From positions 1,550,001-1,614,000 of the forward strand of contig NZ_CP014991.1 in the NCBI RefSeq assembly GCF_001602095.1: 64,000 nt of DNA. Direction: 5' to 3'. The stretch comes from Helicobacter himalayensis. Its GTDB lineage: Bacteria; Campylobacterota; Campylobacteria; Campylobacterales; Helicobacteraceae. The position numbers and the translations under genes were made by a program. Shown here in pieces: positions 28,658-37,928 of the stretch (position 1 is the stretch's first letter; each line of letters opens with the position of its first letter). Below the pieces are notes generated by a model that saw nothing but the letters and a program-made list of their open reading frames with translations, did no database searches and was not told the origin of the DNA.

Positions 28658-29224
28658 CTAAAAAACTTTTATAAAATTTAGCGTATAGCCATTATTTGGG
28701 GTTACACCAACGCTTAGAGCGATATTTTTAGAATCTAACTTTGAAGCAAACAAATATGAAAGTCCATAGCCTAAAAGCGCGCCAGCGATGACTTGCGTGG
28801 TGGTGTGGCGCTGGGCATAGATTCTTGAAATGCCTGTAAGTGTAGAAAGCACACCTAAAGGAAGTGCACTCCTCCACCCATAGTGCTTGTGCGCAAAGCC
28901 CACACTTGAAAAGCTAAAAGAAGTATGCCCACTTGGGAATCCATCAAAACTCCCATTGTTTGGACGCTGCGAAATGCGTGCAAGACCCTCATCGCTGCGA
29001 GAAAGTATCACAAAACCCTGCTTTATCGCGTGCGTGGTTAGCAATGTCGCGCCAGCGCCAAGTGCCTGCTCTTTCACCCCTTGCATATCATCGATATAAT
29101 AGCTATATGCCATCATCATAAATGGAAGCACCTGCATTCCATCGCCAAAATATTCAAAACCACTTTTTGCGTGTGAAATATGCGGAAATAGCGCGCAAAG
29201 CAGAATCAAGCAATATTTTTTCAT
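28658..29224 (-). CDS. PAP2-family phosphatase, periplasmic
   Basis: A 188-residue protein with a signal-like N-terminus and the three PAP2 motifs: KQGFVILSRSDEGLARISQRP (KxxxxxxRP type), FPSGHTSFSF (PSGH), and SRIYAQRHTTTQV (SRxxxxxH). The final motif has Gln where many family members have Asp. The family removes phosphate from lipid A, undecaprenyl pyrophosphate or phosphatidyl lipids. Which substrate applies here cannot be told; the small size and signal peptide recall Helicobacter lipid A phosphatases. Its ATG directly follows the stop of the shortened MBL gene (TAAATG). Confidence 0.8.
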   Translation of the reverse strand: MKKYCLILLCALFPHISHAKSGFEYFGDGMQVLPFMMMAYSYYIDDMQGVKEQALGAGATLLTTHAIKQGFVILSRSDEGLARISQRPNNGSFDGFPSGHTSFSFSSVGFAHKHYGWRSALPLGVLSTLTGISRIYAQRHTTTQVIAGALLGYGLSYLFASKLDSKNIALSVGVTPNNGYTLNFIKVF

Positions 29225-29569
29225 TTACTGCGCTATGTTTTCTAAAATCGTGAGATTAAGCGGGGCTAGGAATGGGAAATGCGCGCCGATTAAGCGCGTG
29301 TCTTTATAAAGTTCTAGCATATCGCGCCTTGTCTGCGCTGCTTGGAGTTTATCAATATCATAACTCACAAAAATACCCGGCTCAAGACATTGCAACTCAG
29401 AAAGATTCACCAAATCCGCGATAAAGAGAATCTTTTGCTCACCTTTTTGAAACAAAATCATACTATGCCCTTGCGTAAGGATTATATGCGCTATATCCTT
29501 TGGCGTGAGCTTGAAATTTTGCAACACATTTTCTAGCGCAAAAAAAGTCTCTTTGTAGCCCGTATCCAC
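29225..29569 (-). pseudogene. internally deleted metallo-beta-lactamase-fold hydrolase
   Basis: The 114 codons begin with GTGGATACGGGC (VDTGY) behind GAGGAGG and read LTPKDIAHIILTQGHSMILF. In intact MBL proteins the ILTH of motif HxHxDH is followed by 60-80 residues before the next TPGHS-type motif; here ILT runs straight into QGHSMILF. The metal-binding HxHxDH core is therefore missing. The C-terminal part (FIADLVN..., TRLIGAHFPFLAP) is well kept. The simplest reading is a deletion between two similar TxGH sites, leaving no catalytic centre. An alternative is a short independent protein. It precedes the PAP2 gene directly. Confidence 0.6.
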
Positions 29570-29596
29570 GAGCGCCTCCTCAAAAAAAATTAATCC

Positions 29597-30221
29597 CTAA
29601 AAATCCCACGAGTAGTAAAATCTCACAATATGCGAGGTGTTTTTGGGTTCATAGAGCGCCACACTTTTGCCGGTGTAATCTGTAAGTGCAGTGAGATTTG
29701 AACCCTCCAAACTCCAAAACTCATACATTATACCAAAAGAGTTTTTCTCGCCAACTTTATTGAAAAAAGAAAATCCTATTTTTGCGACTCCCCCAAAGCC
29801 TTTTGTCTGTGTGATATTAAGTGCACCGCTAAAGCCATAGATATAGACATTTGTGTAGTGATTTCCAAATAAAAAAATGTAGCTAAGCATACAATCAAAG
29901 TATCAGAATCTGACGTGTAAGAATATATAAGAATCTGCTACGTTGGGGCTTTGTGGCGCATAGATATGGCTTAATACAAACTCTTTACTAAGCTTATAAC
30001 TTAGTAGAACCAAGTTCAAAGCCAATGCCACTAGGGATTGCGCTTGCGTTGCTATTTGCGTGATAAAAGTAGCCTGAATTGAAACTTGCCTCGCCATAGA
30101 ATCCGCTTTTAGCTTCCAAGCCAAAACCTTGCGCACAGAGCAAAAATGCGCATAACAAGAGCTTTTTAAAATGCCTTTTCAACACAACTTTGCTTAGGGG
30201 AAATTTCGAGCACTCTACCAA
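29597..30221 (-). pseudogene. outer-membrane protein gene with frameshifts
   Basis: Three minus-strand pieces make one beta-barrel protein. A signal-peptide piece (HFKKLLLCAFLLCAQGFGLEAKSGFYGEASF...) runs from 30221 to 29994. A middle piece (KLSKEFVLSHIYAPQSP) is in another frame. A C-terminal piece from about 29890 to 29597 contains FGGVAKIGFSFFNKVGEKNSFGIMYEFWSLEG and ends in YYSWDF with the terminal Phe. The frame breaks near 29995 and 29900 include several stops, so no full protein can be made. The remnant is similar in style to the intact OMP at 16218 but not obviously a copy. Confidence 0.65.
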
Positions 30222-30245
30222 ATGTTTTTAAATAACTGCACCTAT

Positions 30246-31094
30246 TTAATGGCAACTCGTAGCAGCAACATAGCCATAAGAAAGAATGCGCTCTACATCT
30301 TTTTTAGGCGTCTCACCCTGCGTGGTAAGATAATCGCCCAGCACTACGGCATTTATCCCGCATTCAAACAATGCCTTTTGCTCCTCACCAAAAATATGCT
30401 CCCTTCCGCCTGCTATCATCAAACGCGTATTTGGCAAAAACTCGCGCGCTAGCACCACACATTCTAGCGCCTCTTCTTTGGTGAGCTTTTGCGCGGAAAG
30501 TGGCAAGTTTGGATTTGCGATAAAAAAATTTATCGGACTTGAATGCGGAGTGAGAATCTGCAAGGTTTTTAGCATATCAATCCTATCGCTCCAGCTCTCC
30601 CCTAGCCCAAAAATCCCGCCACTACAAAGCCCAAGCTCAGCTTTTAGTGTATTTTCGCAGGTTTCAAAACGCTCATTCCAAGTGTGCGTACTACACACTT
30701 GCGGGAAAAAGTTCTTTGAAGTCTCTAAATTGTGGTTGTAGCTATCCACGCCATTTTTTTTGAGATATTTTAGAGAATCTAAATCCGCACGCCCACAGCA
30801 CGCGATAATATGTAAGCCTAAATCTGCTTCTTTTATCGCACTTGCGGCTTTTGCGATATATTCGCATTTATGAGAATCTAGCCCGCGCCCAGAAGTCACT
30901 AGACAAAATCCAAGCGCGCCATATTCTTTTAATGTCCTTGCTTCTTGTAAGATTCTTTCAATCGGTTTGTTTTTATAAGTTGCAATTTGCGTGTTGTATT
31001 TCGCACTTTGCGTGCAATATTTGCAGTCCTCCGCGCAATTTCCAGAAGTCACATTACAAATACTGCAAAGAAAAATTTCATTTTGAGCACTCAC
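30246..31094 (-). CDS. bioB: biotin synthase
   Basis: A 282-residue radical-SAM enzyme that inserts sulfur into dethiobiotin. The 4Fe-4S CxxxCxxC motif is at Cys20, Cys24 and Cys27 (NCAEDCKYCTQS). Other family blocks are YNHNLETS, GLGESWSDRIDML and the C-terminal MIAGGREH and NAVVLGDYLTTQGE. The length equals other Epsilonproteobacterial BioB proteins. The start codon is GTG at 31094 with AGGAG upstream. It lies 55 bases after the oxidoreductase gene on the same strand. Confidence 0.96.
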   Translation of the reverse strand: MSAQNEIFLCSICNVTSGNCAEDCKYCTQSAKYNTQIATYKNKPIERILQEARTLKEYGALGFCLVTSGRGLDSHKCEYIAKAASAIKEADLGLHIIACCGRADLDSLKYLKKNGVDSYNHNLETSKNFFPQVCSTHTWNERFETCENTLKAELGLCSGGIFGLGESWSDRIDMLKTLQILTPHSSPINFFIANPNLPLSAQKLTKEEALECVVLAREFLPNTRLMIAGGREHIFGEEQKALFECGINAVVLGDYLTTQGETPKKDVERILSYGYVAATSCH

Positions 31095-31149
31095 TTTTTT
31101 TCTCCTATTTTTTTAAAACTTATCGTTGTGTTATTTTTATATTATGTGC

Positions 31150-32124
31150 TTAGTTACCACGAGAGGGGGCTATAAGATTTTGTATCTTATTTGCCACAAG
31201 CATAGCGTTTTTGCCATCATTTTCATTTGGTGCTTTTGGGCTACTTTTGCCACTGCGACACATATTTGCAAAATCTAGCAATTCCAAAAGTAGCGCTTCT
31301 TGCGGGCGCACTTCGATAGATTCACTCCGACTTGAAATTGAGATATTATGCAAATGTTGCTCAATAGTTTGCTTATTTACAAGCACTTCTTTGCTTAAAA
31401 GATTGCAATCCACATACATATCTTCGCAAGTTACGCTTATTTGGCGGATTCTCTTCTCTGTAACGCGTGAGGCTGTGATGGTGCTAAATGCGCCATTTGC
31501 GTGCGTTATCATCGCGCGCGCGTATTCTATCATACCATTTATCACCACGCCGTGAGCTTCTATCTTTTCAGCAGCCCCGTTAAAAAGCAAACTCAAATCA
31601 ATATCGTGTATCATCAAATCCATCACTACATCAACATCTGTGATGCGGTTGCTCATCTTATTTGTGCGTGTCAAATCGATATTAAAAATTCGCTTTGAGT
31701 TTTTTAGCAATTCTTGCAACGCACAAATCGCAGGATTATAGCGCTCGATAAAGCCCACTTGGATATTGAGATTCTTTGTTTTTGCAGCATTGACGATAAT
31801 TTCAGTCGTATCAAGCGTATCGGTTAGGGGCTTTTCGACAAAGATATTTTTGATATGGCTACTCACTTTTTGAATATAGTCAAAATGCGTAAATGTCGGC
31901 GTCACGATAATCACGCCATCGCTTGCCTTAAGCGCGTCCTCTAGCTCACTATCGCCTTTAAGTGCGTAGATTCCAAACTCTTTGGCAGTTCTTTGCAAAA
32001 GCTCAACATTTGCGTCATAGATAAAGCTTACTTCGACATTTTTTAGCATATCGAGATTTCGCAAGTGGTTTTGCCCCATCTTGCCAATGCCTAGCAAACC
32101 GATTTTTACAAGTTTATTTTCCAT
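31150..32124 (-). CDS. Gfo/Idh/MocA-family sugar oxidoreductase
   Basis: A 324-residue NAD(P)-dependent oxidoreductase. The Rossmann motif GLLGIGKMGQNHLRNL (residues 8-23) is followed by VIIVTPTFTHFDYI, the conserved EKPLTDTLD (EKP motif near residue 96) and the GFIERYNPA and MDLMIHDIDL blocks of the sugar-binding half. The family includes WbpB/WlbA-like UDP-sugar 3-dehydrogenases. It lies 14 bases after a DegT/WbpE-like aminotransferase, the usual partner of such 3-oxidations. A second, clearer WbpB is at 62044, so this copy probably uses a different substrate. Confidence 0.85.
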   Translation of the reverse strand: MENKLVKIGLLGIGKMGQNHLRNLDMLKNVEVSFIYDANVELLQRTAKEFGIYALKGDSELEDALKASDGVIIVTPTFTHFDYIQKVSSHIKNIFVEKPLTDTLDTTEIIVNAAKTKNLNIQVGFIERYNPAICALQELLKNSKRIFNIDLTRTNKMSNRITDVDVVMDLMIHDIDLSLLFNGAAEKIEAHGVVINGMIEYARAMITHANGAFSTITASRVTEKRIRQISVTCEDMYVDCNLLSKEVLVNKQTIEQHLHNISISSRSESIEVRPQEALLLELLDFANMCRSGKSSPKAPNENDGKNAMLVANKIQNLIAPSRGN

Positions 32125-32138
32125 AAGAAATTGCCTTT

Positions 32139-33422
32139 CTAAAGTTTGTGAATTTGAGAATCTAACGTTTCTATAATGTAGTCTTGCTCCTCGTGCGTGA
32201 GAAACGCGCTAAAAGGAAGCGAGAAAATTTCGCTTGAGATTTTCTCGCTGATTGGGAAATCGCCGAGTTTATAATCAAGATAGCGCAAAGATTCTTGTAA
32301 ATGCAGTGGGATAGGATAATGCACGGCTGTTGGGATACCTTTAGCGTTGAGCGCATTGAGGAAAGTTTCTCTTTTTTGCGCGCGATTTTTGAGTGCAGTT
32401 TCATCAAGTGGCGCGCTTTGGTTAAAATCTTTGGAATCTACCAAACGCAAGGAATACTGCGCATACACACTCACGCAGTTATTTGGCACAAAAGGCAAAA
32501 TAAGGCGCGGATTAGAATCTGCACTTTGCGCGGAAATGCTGCTTTGCGCGGGCGGGCTTTTTTGCGTGGATTCCAAGAAAGCAGATTCTGGCAAGTTTAG
32601 AGGCGCAAAGCCTTCATTATAACGCTTTGCTAGAATCTGGCGCGTAGCAAGTTCAGATTCAAAATATTTGAGTTTTGCATTCAATACCGCACACTGCAAG
32701 GAATCTAGCCTCGCATTAAGCCCGATATATTTATGTACATAGCGCCCAATTTGCCCGTGATTAAGGATTGAAGCGATTTTAGAATCTAGCTCTTTATCAT
32801 TGCAAAATATCGCCCCGCCATCGCCATAACACCCAAGCGGTTTTGAAGGAAAAAAGCTTGTCACGCCAATACTCACAACACCTTCCTTACCTAAATTGCA
32901 ACTTTTGCGCCCTTTATAAAGCGCACCAAAGCTCTGGCACGCATCTTCAATTACTGCGAGATTATGCGTTTTAGCGATTTCATTAATCCTGTCCATATCC
33001 GCTGGCAAGCCATACAAGCTTACAGGGATTATGGCTTTGGTTTGTGGCGTGATTGCTTCTTCGATTTTTTTTGGGTCAATATTATAAGTGCGCTCATCAA
33101 TATCCACAAACACCGGCTTTGCGCCAAGTAGTGCTATCATCTCGGCTGTGGCGATAAAAGTAAAAGGCGTTGTAATCACCTCATCACCGCGTGTGATACC
33201 AAGTGCCATAAGTGCCACCAATAAAGAATCTGTCCCACTAGAAATCGCCCTTGCATACGTACTTCCTACAAACTTCGCAAGATTAGATTCTAGCTCTTGC
33301 ACACTTTTGCCTAAAATATAACTGCTAGATTCTAAAACTTCCACCATATGAGAATCTATATCCGCTTTATAGGCGCTGTATTGGGCTTTGAGATTGATAA
33401 ACTCAATGCGCTTCGTATTCAT
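32139..33422 (-). CDS. DegT/DnrJ/EryC1 (WbpE-like) sugar aminotransferase
   Basis: A PLP-dependent aminotransferase that adds an amino group to keto-sugar nucleotides. PLP-site motifs: SGTDSLLVALMALGI, AVIEDACQSFGALYKGRK (the Asp-Ala-Cys-Gln block) and SFFPSKPLGCYGDGGA with the Schiff-base Lys. The last is nearly identical in style to WbpE, which makes UDP-3-amino sugars from 3-keto intermediates. The start was set at ATG 33422 (AAAAAGG upstream); an earlier TTG at 33455 is less likely. An unusual insert of about 30 residues (FLESTQKSPPAQSSISAQSA... region, about residues 275-305) is Ser/Gln/Ala-rich and made of the repeated base word AGATTCT/GAATCT. Confidence 0.87.
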   Translation of the reverse strand: MNTKRIEFINLKAQYSAYKADIDSHMVEVLESSSYILGKSVQELESNLAKFVGSTYARAISSGTDSLLVALMALGITRGDEVITTPFTFIATAEMIALLGAKPVFVDIDERTYNIDPKKIEEAITPQTKAIIPVSLYGLPADMDRINEIAKTHNLAVIEDACQSFGALYKGRKSCNLGKEGVVSIGVTSFFPSKPLGCYGDGGAIFCNDKELDSKIASILNHGQIGRYVHKYIGLNARLDSLQCAVLNAKLKYFESELATRQILAKRYNEGFAPLNLPESAFLESTQKSPPAQSSISAQSADSNPRLILPFVPNNCVSVYAQYSLRLVDSKDFNQSAPLDETALKNRAQKRETFLNALNAKGIPTAVHYPIPLHLQESLRYLDYKLGDFPISEKISSEIFSLPFSAFLTHEEQDYIIETLDSQIHKL

Positions 33423-33473
33423 TTCATAAGCCTTTTTGTTTAGATTTTCAAGCAAATTCTACCAAAAAAGTAT

Positions 33474-33499
33474 TAAAGTTTTTCGCGACTTTCCGATTT
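33474..33499 (+). promoter_or_regulatory. sigma28 (FliA) promoter of flaA
   Basis: TAAA at 33474-33477 and TCCGATTT at 33492-33499, spaced by 14 bases, match the FliA pattern TAAA-N14/15-GCCGATAA. It lies 52 bases before the flaA start. Confidence 0.75.
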
Positions 33500-33550
33500 A
33501 ACTTTCAACCTATCGCAAGGACGCGAAGGAATAACTACAAGGAGTAACAC

Positions 33551-35140
33551 ATGGCTTTCCAAGTCAATACAAACATCAATGCACTTAACTCACATGTGCA
33601 AGGGGTTTTCACACAAAACAACTTAAAGAGTTCTTTGGAAAAATTAAGCTCAGGTTTAAGAATCAACAAAGCAGCAGATGACGCATCAGGTATGACGATT
33701 GCTGATAGTTTGAGAAGTCAAGCTAGCGCATTAGGACAAGCAATCAGAAACACAAATGATGGTATGGGTATTATCCAAATTGCCGATAAAGCAATGGATG
33801 AGCAACTTAAAATCCTTGATACAATCAAGGTAAAAGCCGTGCAAGCAGCACAAGATGGACAAACAACACAATCTCGTCAAGCAATCCAAGCTGACATTAA
33901 AAGACTTATTGAGGGGCTTGATAATATTGGTAACACAACCACTTACAACGGACAAGCATTGCTTTCTGGTGCATTCTCTAATAAAGAATTCCAGGTGGGT
34001 GCGTATTCTAACCAAACTATTAAAGCATCTATTGGCTCAACAACTTCTGATAAAATCGGTCAAGTGCGTATTGAAACAGGTCAGAATGTAACCGCAACAG
34101 GTGAAGTGAAAATGAAATTCATCAATGTTGATGGTGTCAATGATGTCGAGCTAGAATCTGTAAAAATCTCTACTTCAGCAGGCACAGGTTTAGGAAACCT
34201 TGCAGAAGTTATTAACAAAAACTCTGATAAAACAGGTGTCCGCGCACAAGCAAATGTTATCACCACTTCAGATGAGGCAATTAAAGCTGGGTCACTTGGT
34301 GGCGTGGTATTGAATGGCATAACAATTGGTGATATTATCGACATTAGAGATAATGACAGCGATGGGCGCTTGGTGCAAGCAATCAATGCTGCTACTCAAG
34401 ATACAGGTGTGGAAGCCTACACAGACAATCTTGGTCGCTTAAATCTACGTAGCACAGATGGACGCGGTATTAGCTTTGTCTCAACAGGTGCGGTAAATCA
34501 ACCCGGTGCAGGACAACAAGGAGGACAAGGACAAAATCAAGGTGCGCTTGCTATTGAGAAAGTTAATGGCGGACAAGATATTACAGGGCAAGTTGATGCA
34601 AACGGCGCAGTAACAGGTGGCTCTATGAATCTTGGTCGTCTTTCACTTGTGCGCACAGATGCAAGAGATATTCTCGTGAGTGGCACTGGTATAAGCGCCA
34701 CAGGTTATAAAGAAGATCAAAATGTGGCTGAAACCACAGTTAATCTCCGTGAAGTTACAGGCTCTTTTGGCGCAGATGTCCGCTCTGCTGCTGGTGGTAA
34801 CTTCAATCAAGTATTTGCAGATGAAGAAAGAGGTCTTGGTGCTGGTGTAACAAGCTTACGTGGTGCGATGGTGGTAATGGACATTGCAGAATCTGCTACA
34901 AAAATCCTTGATAAAATACGCGCTGACTTAGGTTCTGTCCAAGGACAAATGGTAAGCACAGTAAATAACATTAGTGTTACTCAAGTTAATGTCAAAGCCG
35001 CTGAATCTCAAATCCGCGAAGTGGATTTTGCAGCTGAAAGCACAGAATTTAGTAAGCTTAATATCCTTGCTCAATCTGGTAGCTACGCGCTTTCACAAGC
35101 AAACGCAGTGCAACAAAATATCCTAAGACTTCTTAACTAA
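33551..35140 (+). CDS. flaA: major flagellin FlaA
   Basis: This 529-residue filament protein has the terminal D0/D1 helices of Helicobacter Fla[18 protein letters not shown] at the start, [17 protein letters not shown] near 32-48, and the C-terminal [19 protein letters not shown]...[12 protein letters not shown]. The central block [11 protein letters not shown] and [17 protein letters not shown] is also FlaA-specific. It is about 19 residues longer than H. pylori FlaA, mainly because of a Gly/Gln-rich insert near residues 317-335 ([14 protein letters not shown]) in the exposed variable part. A sigma28 promoter lies upstream, AAGGAG is at about 33540, and a terminator hairpin follows. It is a late flagellar gene. 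Confidence 0.97.
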   Translation: MAFQVNTNINALNSHVQGVFTQNNLKSSLEKLSSGLRINKAADDASGMTIADSLRSQASALGQAIRNTNDGMGIIQIADKAMDEQLKILDTIKVKAVQAAQDGQTTQSRQAIQADIKRLIEGLDNIGNTTTYNGQALLSGAFSNKEFQVGAYSNQTIKASIGSTTSDKIGQVRIETGQNVTATGEVKMKFINVDGVNDVELESVKISTSAGTGLGNLAEVINKNSDKTGVRAQANVITTSDEAIKAGSLGGVVLNGITIGDIIDIRDNDSDGRLVQAINAATQDTGVEAYTDNLGRLNLRSTDGRGISFVSTGAVNQPGAGQQGGQGQNQGALAIEKVNGGQDITGQVDANGAVTGGSMNLGRLSLVRTDARDILVSGTGISATGYKEDQNVAETTVNLREVTGSFGADVRSAAGGNFNQVFADEERGLGAGVTSLRGAMVVMDIAESATKILDKIRADLGSVQGQMVSTVNNISVTQVNVKAAESQIREVDFAAESTEFSKLNILAQSGSYALSQANAVQQNILRLLN

Positions 35141-35156
35141 TCTTAAAAGTCTTAAA

Positions 35157-35186
35157 AAAGCTAGGGAAAAACCCCTAGCTTCTCTC
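35157..35186 (+). terminator. terminator of flaA
   Basis: An eight-base stem AGCTAGGG/CCCTAGCT with a six-base loop is followed by TTCTCTC. It lies 17 bases after the flaA stop. Confidence 0.8.
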
Positions 35187-35256
35187 ACAAATACGCTCGC
35201 AAAACAAACTCCCAAGTGAATCCCTTTTTCTTAACAACTTTTGAAAGCAAAAAATT

Positions 35257-37344
35257 TTAAAAGTAGATTCTCGCGCCACTTTGAATTGAAAGTGTGGAAG
35301 TGTAATCATTTGGCACAAGATTATATTCCAAAGTTGTGAAAAGCCCTAGATTATGGATAAGATTGACTGACGCGCTCAAAGTAACATAATGTCCAAAAGT
35401 GCGCAAACCATAAGCCCTAAATTTATATTCTGTATTAAATTTCAAACGTGCATCATTTGAAAGCGAAAACCCAAGCACATTTGCGAGCAAAAAATCTGCT
35501 TTATTTTTGGCATTAAAATAAAAAGTTGGCTCAAAGAGATAGTAGGCATACGAATTGCGCCCAATATTTTTTGACACGCCCCCACCAAAGGATGCATAAG
35601 CGCGCAAATGTGGAGTTAAAAACTGCCTTGAAGCACCCAAATCCATTCTGTAAGAAAATGGTGTGAAAAATTTGCTCACACCCGCAAATGAACCAATAGA
35701 CAACAAAGTGGCTTGATGGATTTGTAAAATTTGATTGTTTTTAGAATCTAACCCCGCATAGGCTAAGACTTTTAAAAATTCAATTTGCGCACCTTTCAAA
35801 TACCCCAAATCATTATCCGTAATATCGTGGTAAGTCAAGCGAAAATCAAGCCCCAGCGCATTTGTAGCATTACGCGCATTATGAGAATTAAATCCTGTGT
35901 GATAAAAATACATCGGACTTAAACGCAAGCCTTGATTTGCCTTTAGCGGTGAGCTAGGCAAGGGCGGCTCTAGTGCAGTGCTTGCACCTAGATTACTACG
36001 CTCTAGCGCGCTTTTATGCGCAATATCGGTGTATTGCTCCTTTTCAAGCTTGCCTTTCATATACCAATACTCACTCATTTCAATGCTAGATTCCAAAATA
36101 AATTGCTTTTGACTAAGAGATAACACAGAATCTTGCGCTATGGTTTCAGGCTCAATTTTCCCTAATGCTATTTTCTTTGCCTTTCTCACATCACCAAAAC
36201 TCATATAGCGTTCATACTCAAGCAGTTTGGTGCGCTTGCTAGGGCGAAAAGTCTCTTTTTCAATCAATCCCGCCTCATTAATAATATGCAGTGTTTCAGG
36301 TGGATTGACTTGATAAACAAATTTTTTGCGTAAATTTAGGCTTGGGCGCGCGACTTCAAGCAACCACAACATATTATACGAGCAGTTTTCATCAAAAAAA
36401 TAATACCACGCCCACACATCACCAAGCTCCCAAATATGCCGATACATTTGCGCGATTTCCTCAATTGTAAGGTTTAAGTCAAACTCCCAAATATCGCGAT
36501 TTTCAGAATCCCGATATTCTTTAATCTTGTCATAATAAGGCAAAATCGAGTAACGCCCCTCATAAAAGCCCAACAAGCCTTTATATGCAAACGCAAGACC
36601 ATTTTCACTTTTCTCATCAGCAGCGGCTTGATAATTGATTGCAAAAGAGAGTAAGCGCGAGTTAAACCCGGAATTTAGCAGTAAAAATGTATGCCCAAAC
36701 ATCGAAGCAGGCGAGTTGATATGTGCGGAAGGAAAAATAAGCGTGGCACTTTTTGGATTGACATAATCGCGCATTTGGTGGAATTCCTCGCATTCTACTT
36801 GCGGAAGATTCTCAAAATTCAAAACAGAATTCAGATAAAAAAAGCGCGCTGGAAAGCGACAAATCGCGTGATAATCTTGCTTTTTTGCTGAACGACGTGG
36901 TAGTGAAGTAACCGCAGAATCCAAAAGCGCATTTGTTTTTGAAACTTTTTCTTCAAAATCCTTTGGCACTTCTACCAAATCTATTGGCGTATAAAATGCC
37001 TTGATAGTAGCGATAAGCTCAGATTCTGCGTCCTTTTTGCCATTTGGTGCATAAAAAAATTCTAGCGAATCAATCTCGCTCTCCCACCTCCCAAAATGGA
37101 GCAAATCGCGCCATTGCTTAGAATCTGCAAGCTTAAGCGCAAGGGCTTTGTTGATTGAAAAATCTATTCCATTAATGGTATCCTCTCGCAAGAGTGAATC
37201 CCGCTTCGCCTCCGCTACGCGCTCATACTCCACGTTTTTTGGTTGATAAGATTTTGGGGTTTTATCGCGTTGGTTTATGTTTTGAGAATCTGCCAGCAGT
37301 GGGATAATGGAACAAAGAAAAAAGAATTGGGAAAATTTCATCAT
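35257..37344 (-). CDS. DUF4105 domain protein with C-terminal beta-barrel-like region
   Basis: A 695-residue exported protein with a signal peptide (residues 1-18). Residues about 170-400 form the DUF4105 domain: FPSAHINSPASMFGHTFLLLNS, GLLGFYEGRYSILPYYDKI and YYFFDENCSYNMLWLLEVARP with a His/Cys pattern suggesting a papain-like amidase fold. The last 230 residues alternate polar and aromatic residues and end in GARIYF, so a membrane beta-barrel is plausible. Residues about 31-62 are encoded by an in-frame copy of dispersed repeat family 1 just after the signal peptide. The function is unknown. Confidence 0.8.
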   Translation of the reverse strand: MMKFSQFFFLCSIIPLLADSQNINQRDKTPKSYQPKNVEYERVAEAKRDSLLREDTINGIDFSINKALALKLADSKQWRDLLHFGRWESEIDSLEFFYAPNGKKDAESELIATIKAFYTPIDLVEVPKDFEEKVSKTNALLDSAVTSLPRRSAKKQDYHAICRFPARFFYLNSVLNFENLPQVECEEFHQMRDYVNPKSATLIFPSAHINSPASMFGHTFLLLNSGFNSRLLSFAINYQAAADEKSENGLAFAYKGLLGFYEGRYSILPYYDKIKEYRDSENRDIWEFDLNLTIEEIAQMYRHIWELGDVWAWYYFFDENCSYNMLWLLEVARPSLNLRKKFVYQVNPPETLHIINEAGLIEKETFRPSKRTKLLEYERYMSFGDVRKAKKIALGKIEPETIAQDSVLSLSQKQFILESSIEMSEYWYMKGKLEKEQYTDIAHKSALERSNLGASTALEPPLPSSPLKANQGLRLSPMYFYHTGFNSHNARNATNALGLDFRLTYHDITDNDLGYLKGAQIEFLKVLAYAGLDSKNNQILQIHQATLLSIGSFAGVSKFFTPFSYRMDLGASRQFLTPHLRAYASFGGGVSKNIGRNSYAYYLFEPTFYFNAKNKADFLLANVLGFSLSNDARLKFNTEYKFRAYGLRTFGHYVTLSASVNLIHNLGLFTTLEYNLVPNDYTSTLSIQSGARIYF
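37160..37252 (+). repeat. dispersed repeat family 1, copy B, inside the DUF4105 gene
   Basis: It contains AATCTATTCC, GTATC, GAGTGAATCCCGCTTCGC, GCGCTCATACTCCACG and TTTTTTGGTTGAT. Read from the minus strand it is in frame and codes for residues about 31-62 of the DUF4105 protein. Confidence 0.7.
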
Positions 37345-37400
37345 TGTTTAAAAGCAGTGTGTAAAAGCCCCCATTTTGCAAATAAGGGCTTTTAAAAAAA

Positions 37401-37840
37401 TTAAAGTGTAGCTACGCCACCTAGCACATCAGCCATTTGAGCGTCTTTGCTTGCGTAAAGTTTGTTGTAGTTTTCTTGTAATGCTACTTTGAAGCCTTCT
37501 TTATCTTCGATTTTTAGAAGCTCTACTAAAGTATCAAGCGACTCGCCTTTGCCTTGCGCAATTTCTTTAGAAAGTTGGTCCATATTTGAAGCCACAAATT
37601 CTTGTGTGCGTGTATCCATTACGATACCTTCATATTTACAACCAAGCGTTCCTGAAGTGATACCAAAAGTTTGATTGAAAAAAAGAGTTGTGTTTGTTGT
37701 AAATTGTAAAACATTCCAAACAAGCCCTTTTTTGTCAATCAAGTATGACCCAAGACCACAACCTACTTTGAGTTTGCCGCAGCCAATGCGCCACTTACCA
37801 ATGTGCCTGCTAGAGCTAAGCTTACTAGAACCTTTTTCAT
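37401..37840 (-). pseudogene. DUF3015-family exported protein, frameshift after the signal peptide
   Basis: From ATG 37840 the frame encodes a signal peptide (MKKVLVSLALAGTLVSGALA) and then stops at TAG a few codons later. Shifting one base near 37777 gives LKVGCGLGSYLIDKKGLVWN and continues as the 113-codon frame ending at 37401, with the DUF3015 block NQTFGITSGTLGCKYEG. The intact protein would be about 146 residues, periplasmic, with unknown function. A single-base indel is the only defect, so a sequencing error or recent mutation is possible. AGGAGTAGGACA precedes the ATG. Confidence 0.75.
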
Positions 37841-37928
37841 TGTCCTACTCCTACAAAAAGATTTTTTGAAAGCTTAAAAACTTTCGGGCGTGATTGTGCC
37901 AATTCTTTACTTAAAAATAAATTTTAAT

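Noticed and set aside
29571..29578. Eight-T run before the MBL-like gene as a phase switch
   Set aside because: The run is not needed to join frames, because the preceding OMP frame ends before it and the gene has its own GTG start. The gene is dead for another reason.
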